Assembly: GCF_016808335.1 (NCBI RefSeq)
Contig: NC_053145.1
Location: forward strand, 26,502,001 to 26,566,000
Length of the DNA: 64,000 nt
Direction of reading: 5' to 3'
From: Panicum virgatum
Lineage: Eukaryota > Streptophyta > Magnoliopsida > Poales > Poaceae
Shown: positions 55,995 to 64,000 of the stretch, one piece after another
Numbering within the stretch: position 1 is the first letter of the stretch
Layout: each line of letters begins with the position of its first letter
Program-made: the position numbers and the translations under genes
The notes under the pieces: model-generated
Told to the model about the DNA's origin: nothing
The model's database searches: none
What the model saw: only the letters and a program-made list of their open reading frames with translations

Positions 55995-57850
55995 TCCGGA
56001 CTCGATCCACACAATTGTACTTTAAACTCATGTTTTTGGTGTGTTTCGTATCATTTGAGTGCATTTGGGATAGTTTTGTTGCACCACAAAACTTGGTGTA
56101 GAACGGGACGAACTGATGCAATTAATACAAAATTTTGTGCCATAAAGTCGCATCGGAATTTTTCCAAATGAATGTAGTCGATCCTCACCTTTTGACTCTA
56201 AATTCATATTGGTGCATTTTCATACCGTTTGGCTGCATTTGAAACCATTTCGATACGGCACAATACTATATGCAAAACAGGCCGAAATCTTGCAATTAAT
56301 CCAAAAGTACGCGCCACAAAGTCGTGTAAGAATTTTTCGCAACAAATGCTCCCAACCCACACCAATAGACCCTAATCTCATGTTTTGGTGTGTTTCGTAC
56401 CATTTGGGTGCATTCGGGACAGTTTCGTTACTGTACGAAACTCGGTGTAAAAAGGGCCAAAATTGTGCAATTAATGCACAAAGTCGAGTTTGAAATTTTC
56501 GCAACGAACGCACCCGGTACACACGATTGGACTCTAAACTCATGTTTTTATGTGTTTCATACCTATTGGGTACACTTGGGACCATTTCGTTACTGCACGA
56601 AACTTGGTGTAGAATGGGCCAACATGGTGCAATAAATGCAAAAAGTCTTGCAATGAAGTCGCGTCGGTGTTATTGACAAAGAATATAGTCGATCCACACC
56701 ATTCGACCATAAAGACATGGTTAGGTGCATTTCGTAATGTTTGGGTGCATTTGGTACCATTTCGTTACCACACGAAACTCGGTGCAAAACGGGCCGAATC
56801 GGAACAATTATGCGAAGATTCGTGCCATGAAGTCGCATCGGAATTTTTCGCAATGAACGCACCCAATCCACACCATTGGACCCTGAAATCTTGTTTTAGT
56901 GCAGTTTCTACCGTCTGGGTGTATTTGAGACGTTTCTTTACTGCCCAAAACTCGATGCAAAAGGAACCGAACTGGTGCAATTAATGCAAAAGTTCAAGCC
57001 ACAAATTCGCGTAGGAATTTTTCGCCATGAACACAACTTATCTGCACCATTGGACCCGAAAGTCAAATTTTCGTGCATTTTGTAATGTTTGGGTGCATTT
57101 GGGACCGTTTTGTCACTGCACAAAACTCGGTGCAGCATATTAATGCAAAAGTTCGTGCCACAAAGTCGCGTCGGTTTTTTTTTGCAATGAACGTGTCCGA
57201 TCCGCGCCATTGAACCCTAAACTCATGTTTTGATGCCTTTCTTAATGTTTTGGGTGCATTTGGGACAGTTTCGTTGCTACACAAAACTCGGTGCAGAACG
57301 GACCGAATTGGTGTAGCTAATGTAAAAGTTCATGCCATGAAGTCGCATCAGAATTTTTTGCAAAGAACGAACCCGATCCACACCATTGGACACAAACTCG
57401 TGTTTTGGTGTGTTTCATACCATTTGGGTGCATTTGGGGCAGTTTTGTTGCACCACAAAACTCAATGTAGAACGGGCAGAACTGGAGCAATTAATGCAAA
57501 ATTCTGTGCCATGAAGTCGCATCGTAATTTTTTCAAATGAATGCAGCGAATCCTCACCATTCGACTCTAAACTCATATATTGGTGCATTTCGTACCGTTT
57601 GGCTACATTTGAGACCATTTCGCTACGGCACGATACTATATGCAAAACTGACCAAAATCTTGCAATTAATGCAAAAGTACGTGCCACAAGTCGCGTAGGA
57701 ATTTTTTGCAAAGACCGCTCCCAACCCACAGCAATAGACCATAACCTCATGTTTTGGTGTGTTTCATACCATTTGGGTGTATTTGGGACAGTTTCATTAC
57801 TACACGAAACTTAGTGCAAAAAGAGCTGAACTAGTGTAATTAATGCAAAA

Positions 57851-60083
57851 GATCGCAACTTATCTGTACCATTGGACCCGAAACTTAAATTTTCGTGCAT
57901 TTTGTAATGTTTGGGTTCATTTGGGACAGTTTCGTCACTGCACAAAACACGGTGCAGCATATTAATGCAAAAGTTCATGCTACAAAGTCGCGTCGGTTTT
58001 TTTGCAATGAACGCGCCTGATCCACGCCATTGGACCCTAAACTCATGTTTTTCGTGTCTTTCTTAATGTTTTGGGTGCATTTGGGACAGTTTTGTTACTA
58101 CACAAAACTCGGTGCAGAACGGGCTGAACTGGTGCAACTAATGCAAAAGTTCATGCCATGAAGTCGCATCAGAAATTTTTGCAAAGAACAAACCCGATCC
58201 ACACCATGGAACCCTAAACTCATGTTTTGTTGTGTTTTGTACCATTTCAGTGCATTTGGGACAGTTTTGTTGCACCACAAAAGTCGGTGTAGAAAGTGCC
58301 GAACTGGTGCAATTAACGTAAACTTTCGTGCCATGAAGTCGCATCGTAATTTTTTCAAATGAACGCAGCCGATCCTCACCATTCGACTCTAAACTCATGT
58401 GTTGGTGCATTTCGTACCGTTTGGCTGCATTTGAGACCATTTCGCTATGGCACGATACTATATGCAAAACTGACCAAAATCTTGCAATTAATGCAAAAGT
58501 ACGTGCCACGAAGTCGCGTTGGAATTTTTTGCAATGACCGCTCCCAACCCACAGCAATAGACCCTAACCTCATGTTTTGGTGTGTTTCATACCATTTGGG
58601 TGCATTTGGGACAGTTTCATTACTGCACGAAACTTGGTGCAAAAAGGGCCGAACTGGAGCAATTAATGCAAAAGTTCGTGCCACAAAGTCGCGTTTGAAA
58701 TTTTCGCAACGAGCGCACCCGGTACACACCATTGGACCCTAAACTCATGTTTTTATGTCTTTCATACCGATTGGGTACACTTGCGATAATTTCGTTCCTA
58801 CACGAAACTTGGCCTAGAATGGGCCAATATAGTGCAATTAATGCAAAAGGTCTTCCCATGAAGTCATGTCGGTGTTATTCGCAACGAACATAGCCGATCC
58901 ACGCCATTGGACCATAAACACATGTTTTGGTGCATTTTGTAATGTTTGGGTGCATTTGGTACTATATCGTTACCGCACGAAACTCGGTGCAAAACGGACC
59001 GAACTGGAACAATTATGCGAAAATTCGTGCCATGAAGTCGCATCAGAATTTTTCGCAATGAACGCACCCAATCCACACCATTGGACCCTGAACTCTTGTT
59101 TTAGTGCATTTTCTACCGTCTGGGTGTATTTGAGACCGTTTCTTTACTGCCCAAGACTCGGTGCAAAAGGAACCGAACTGGTGCAATTAATGCAAAAGTT
59201 CGCGCCACAAATTCGTGTAGGAATTTTTCGCCACGAATACAACTTATCTGCACCATTGGACCCGAAAGTCAAATTTTCGTGCATTTTGTAATGTTTGGGT
59301 GCATTTGGGACCGTTTTGTCACTGCACAAAACTCGGTGCAGCATATTAATGCAAAAGTTCGTGCCACAAAGTCGCGTCGGTTTTTTTTTTGCAATGAACG
59401 TGTCCGATCCGCGCCATTGAACCCTAAACTCATGTTTTGATGCCTTTCTTAATGTTTTGGGTGCATTTGGGACAGTTTCGTTGCTACACAAAACTCGGTG
59501 CAGAACGGACCGAATTGGTGTAGCTAATGTAAAAGTTCATGCCATGAAGTCGCATCAGAATTTTTTGCAAAGAACGAACCCGATCCACACCATTGGACAC
59601 AAACTCGTGTTTTGGTGTGTTTCATACCATTTGGGTGCATTTGGGGCAGTTTTGTTGCACCACAAAACTCAATGTAGAACGGGCAGAACTGGAGCAATTA
59701 ATGCAAAATTCTGTGCCATGAAGTCGCATCGTAATTTTTTCAAATGAATGCAGCGAATCCTTTTTCAAATGAATGCAGCGAATCCTCACCATTCGACTCT
59801 AAACTCATATATTGGTGCATTTCGTACCGTTTGGCTGCATTTGAGACCATTTCGCTACGGCACGATACTATATGCAAAACTGACCAAAATCTTGCAATTA
59901 ATGCAAAAGTACATGCCACAAGTCGCGTAGGAATTTTTTTGCAAAGACCGCTCCCAATCCACAGCAATAGACCATAACCTCATGTTTTGGTGTGTTTCAT
60001 ACCATTTGGGTGTATTTGGGACAGTTTCATTACTACACGAAACTTAGTGCAAAAAGGGCCGAACTAGTGCAATTAATGCAAAA
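57851..60083. repeat. Higher-order repeat unit 1 (2233 bp)
   Basis: It starts at GATCGCAACTTATCTGTACC and recurs at 60084, offset 2233 bp, equal to about 13 monomers. Within it, bases 59262 onward also match 57063 onward at an offset of 2207 bp; the difference comes mainly from a 25 bp duplication at 59735-59785. Confidence 0.8.
59735..59785. repeat. 25 bp tandem duplication inside the satellite
   Basis: TTTTTCAAATGAATGCAGCG plus five bases occurs twice in a row here but once in the other repeat units, marking this higher-order unit as distinct. Confidence 0.9.
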
Positions 60084-62666
60084 GATCGCAACTTATCTGT
60101 ACCATTGGACCCAAAACTTAAATTTTCGTGCATTTTGTAATGTTTGGGTTCATTTGGGACAGTTTCGTCACTGCACAAAACTCGGTGCAGCATATTAATG
60201 CAAAAGTTCATGCTACAAAGTTGCGTCGGTTTTTTTGCAACGAACGCGCCTGATCCATGCCATTGGACCCTAAACTCATGTTTTTCGTGTCTTTCTTAAT
60301 GTTTTGGGTGCATTTGGGACAGTTTTGTTACTACACAAAACTCGGTGCAGAACGGGCTGAACTGGTGCAACTAATGCAAAAGTTCATGCCATGAAGTCGC
60401 ATCAGAAATTTTCGCAAAGAACAAACCCGATCCACACCATGGGACCCTAAACTCATGTTTTGGTGTGTTTTGTACCATTTCAGTGCATTTGGGACAGTTT
60501 TGTTGCACCACAAAAGTCGGTGTAGAAAGGGCCGAACTGGTGCAATTAACATAAACTTTCGTGCCATGAAGTCGCATCGTAATTTTTTCAAATGAACGCA
60601 GCCGATCCTCACCATTCGACTCTAAACTCATGTATTGGTGCATTTCGTACCGTTTGGCTGCATTTGAGACCATTTCGCTACGGCACGATACTATATGCAA
60701 AACTGACCAAAATCTTGCAATTAATGCAAAAGTACGTGACACGAAGTCGCGTTGGAATTTTTTGCAATGACCGCTCCCAACCCACAACAATAGACCCTAA
60801 CCTCATGTTTTGGTGTGTTTCATACCATTTGGGTGCATTTGGGACAGTTTCATTACTGCACGAAACTTGGTGCAAAAAGAGCCGAACTGGAGCAATTAAT
60901 GCAAAAGTTCGTGCCACAAAGTCGCGTTTGAAATTTTCGCAACAAGCGCACCCGGTACACACCATTGGACCCTAAACTCATGTTTTTATGTCTTTCATAC
61001 CGATTGGGTACACTTGCGATAATTTCGTTCCTACACGAAACTTGGCCTAGAATGGGCCAATATAGTGCAATTAATGCAAAAGGTCTTCCCATGAAGTCGT
61101 GTCGGTGTTATTCGCAACGAACATAGCCGATCCACGCCATTGGACCATAAACACATGTTTTGGTGCATTTTGTAATGTTTGGGGTGCATTTGGTACTATA
61201 TCGTTACCGCACGAAACTCGGTGCAAAACGGACCGAACTGGAACAATTATGCGAAAATTCGTGCCATGAAGTCGCATCGGAATTTTTCGCAATGAACGCA
61301 CCCAATCCACACCATTGGACCCTAAACTCTTGTTTTAGTGCATTTTCTACCGTCTAGGTGTATTTGAGACCGTTTCTTTACTGCCCAAGACTCGGTGCAA
61401 AAGGAACCGAACTGGTGCAATTAATGCAAAAGTTCGCGCCACAAATTTGTGTAGGAATTTTTCGCCACGAATACAACTTATCTGCACCATTGGACTCGAA
61501 AGTCAAATTTTCGTGCATTGAGTAATGTCTGGGTGCATTTGGGACCGTTTTGTCACTGAACAAAACTCGGTGCAGCATATTAATGCAAAAGTTCGTGCCA
61601 CAAAGTCGCGTCGGTTTTTTTGCAACGAACGCGCCCGATCCGCGCCATTGAACCCTAAACTCATGATTTGATGCCTTTCTTAATGTTTTGGGTGCATTTG
61701 GGACAGTTTCGTTGCTACACAAAACTCGGTGCAAAACGGGCCGAACTGGTGTAGCTAATGTAAAAGTTCATGCCATGTAGTCGCATCAGAATTTTTCGCA
61801 ATGAACGAACCTGATCCACACCATTGGACACAAACTCGTGTTTTGGTGTGTTTCATACCATTTGGGTGCATTTGGGACAGTTTTGTTGCTCCACAAAACT
61901 CAATGTAGAACGGGCGGAACTGGTGCAATTAATGCAAAATTCCGTGCCATGAAGTCGCCTCGGAATTTTTACAAATGAACGTACCCGATCCTCACCATTT
62001 GACTCTAAACTCACATATTGATGTTATTTGTACCGTTTGGCTGCATTTGAGACTGTTTCGCTACTGCACGATACTATATGCAAAACGGGTCGAAATCTTG
62101 TAATTTATGCAAAAGTACGTGACACGGAGTCGTGTAGGAATTTTTCGCAACGAACGCTACCAACCCACACGAACAGACCCTAACCTCATGTTTTGGTGCG
62201 TTTCGTACCATTGGGTGCATTTGAGACAGTTTCGTTACTACACGAGACTTGGTGTAGAATGGGCCTACATGGTACAATTAATGCAAAAGGTCTTGCAGCT
62301 AAGTCACATCGGTGTTATTCGCAACGAATATAGCCGATGCAAACCATTGGACCATAAACACATGTTTTGGTGCATTTTCTAATGCTTGGGTGCATTTGGT
62401 ACAGTTTCGTTACCACACGAAACTCGGTGCAAAACAGGCCGAACAGGAACAATTATGCGAAGACTCCTGCCATGAAGTCGCATCGGAATTTTTCGCAATG
62501 AATGCACCCGATCCACGCCATTGGACCCAAAACTCTTATTTTACTATATTTTCTACCGTCTGGGTGTATTTGGGACCGTTTCTTTATTGCCCAAAACTCG
62601 GTGCAAAAGCGGTCGAACTGGTGCAATTAATGCAAAAGTTCGTGCGACGTAGGAATTTTTCGCAAA
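60084..62666. repeat. Higher-order repeat unit 2 (2583 bp)
   Basis: From the second GATCGCAACTTATCTG to the third at 62667. It is about 350 bp longer than unit 1, equal to two extra monomers, the extra part lying around 61900-62660. Confidence 0.75.
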
Positions 62667-64000
62667 GATCGCAACTTATCTGTACCATTGGACCAGAAAC
62701 TTAAATGTTCATGCATTTTGTAATGTTTGGGTTCATTTGGGACCGTTTCGTCACTGCACAAAACTCGGTGCAGCATATTAATGCAAAAGTTCATGCTACA
62801 AAGTCGCGTCGGTTTTTTTGCAACGAACGCGCCTGATCCACGCCATTGGACCCTAAACTCATGTTTTTGTGCCTTTCTTAATGTTTTGGGTGCATTTGGG
62901 ACAGTTTTGTTACTACACAAAACTCGGTGCAGAACGGGCTGAACTGGTGCAACTAATGCAAAAGTTCATGCCATGAAGTCGCAACAGAATTTTTCGCAAA
63001 GAACAAACCCGATCCACACCATGGGACCCTAAACTCATGTTTTGGTGTGTTTTGTACCATTTCAGTGCATTTGGGACAGTTTTGTTGCACCACAAAATTC
63101 GGTGTAGAACGGGCCGAACTGGTGCAATTAACGTAAACTTTCGTGCCATGAAGTCGCATCGTAATTTTTTCAAATGAACGCAGCCGATCCTCGCCATTCG
63201 ACTCTAAACTCATATATTGGTGCATTTCGTACCGTTTGGCTGCATTTGAGACCATTTCGCTACGGCACGATACTATATGCAAAACTGACGAAAATCTTGC
63301 AATTAATGCAAAAGTACGTGCCACGAAGTCGCGTAGGAATTTTTTGCAATGACCGCTCCCAACCCACAGCAATAGACCCTAACCTCATGTTTTGGTGTGT
63401 TTCATACCATTTGGGTGCATTTGGGACAGTTTCATTACTGCACGAAACTTGGTGCAAAAAGGGCCGAACTGGTGCAATTAATTCAAAAGTTCATGCCACA
63501 AAGTCGCGTTTGAAATTTTCGCAACGAGCGCACCCGGTACACACCATTGGACCCTAAACACATGTTTTTATGTCTTTCATACCGATTGGGTACACTTGCG
63601 ATAATTTCGTTACTACACGAAACTTGGTCTAGAATGGGCCAATATAGTGCAATTAATGCAAAAGGTCTTCCCATGAAGTCGTGTCGGTGTTATTCGCAAC
63701 GAACATAGCCGATCCACGCCATTGAACTCTAAACTCATGTTTTGATGCCTTTCTTAATGTTTTGGGTGCATTTGGGACAGTTTCGTTGCTACACAAAACT
63801 GGGTGCAAAACGGGCCGAACTGGTGTAGCTAATGTAAAAGTTCATGCCATGTAGGCGCATCAGAATTTTTCGCAAAGAACGAACCAGATCCACACCATTG
63901 GACACAAACTCGTGTTTTGGTGTGTTTCATACCATTTGGGTGCATTTGGGACAGTTTTGTGGCACCACAAAACTCAATGTAGAACGGGTAGAACTGGTGC
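62667..64000. repeat. Higher-order repeat unit 3 (partial)
   Basis: The third copy runs off the window. It matches unit 2 at an offset of 2582-2583 bp up to about 63715 and then switches to a different monomer register. Confidence 0.7.

Larger units (their letters stand above)
55995..64000. repeat. Satellite array, roughly 172 bp monomers, centromere-satellite-like
   Basis: Monomers recur at 160-176 bp. Each contains CTAAACTCATGTTTTGGTG, ATTTGGGTGCATTTGGGACA, AACGGGCCGAACTGGTGCAA, TTAATGCAAAAGTTCGTGCC, GTCGC(G/A)TCGGAATTTTTCGC and CACCATTGGACCC. On the minus strand the CATGAGTTTAGGGTCC ... GTTCGTTGCGAAAAA block resembles what I remember of CentC and CentO, the maize and rice centromeric satellites. 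Monomers differ by roughly 15-30% by eye, but blocks of 13-15 monomers recur almost unchanged (higher-order repeats). The array runs off the right edge. Open frames of up to 141 codons on both strands are repeat artefacts. Confidence 0.85.

Noticed and set aside
56209..63674. Dozens of open frames of 60-141 codons in the satellite
   Set aside because: They recur with the repeat unit on both strands and have no protein features; low stop density follows from the monomer sequence.
1..64000. tRNA, rRNA, CRISPR arrays, bacterial operons
   Set aside because: None seen. The introns, LTR elements and satellite show a plant nuclear region.

Overview
The window looks like pericentromeric DNA of a grass, probably panicoid; I cannot name the species. 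The reasons are nested Ty3/gypsy LTR retrotransposons of Tekay-like and Tat/Athila-like type, GC-rich 5' gene ends typical of Poaceae, and a terminal satellite array that resembles grass centromeric repeats. Only one gene appears complete and functional: MAK16, at 52448-55358.

Layout. 1-8308: a large non-autonomous LTR element (LARD-like) with LTRs of about 4 kb and a 2.4 kb non-coding interior; its 3' LTR is truncated. 8309-12480: the 3' part of a Tat/Athila-like element with a gag-protease remnant and a 545 bp LTR. 12481-15469: an LTR scrap, a minus-strand element end (LTR plus gag) and a plus-strand integrase fragment. 15470-24750: a nearly full-length but dead Tat-type element ('element 3') with broken gag, RT, RNase H and integrase. 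Downstream of integrase, on the opposite strand, lies an apparently intact three-exon gene with its own TATA box. 24751-28942: LTR fragments and the 3' ends of two more elements. 28943-34468: the 3' half of another Tat element with a multi-exon antisense gene of the 'putative gypsy type transposon' family. 34469-41423: the remains of an older element with an antisense gene and a 114 bp minisatellite. It is split by a minus-strand non-autonomous gypsy element with 805 bp LTRs and a perfect CCTAA target duplication. 41424-43680: an LTR fragment and non-coding DNA.

43680-51540: gene-like but broken DNA. It holds the promoter and first exon of a UBC13-type ubiquitin-conjugating enzyme with no further recognisable UBC exons, a repeat carrying reiterated CACCGACG/CGTCGG dyads, and a 5'-truncated RTE-type LINE with a 15-16 bp target duplication. 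51971-55358: MAK16, a 60S ribosome-assembly factor, in nine exons, with site II and telo-box promoter motifs. 55995-64000, continuing off the window: a satellite of roughly 172 bp monomers arranged in higher-order repeats of about 2.2-2.6 kb.

The most unusual feature is the recurring antisense, spliced gene downstream of integrase in several elements. In one element it has stayed open while the sense gag-pol has collapsed.
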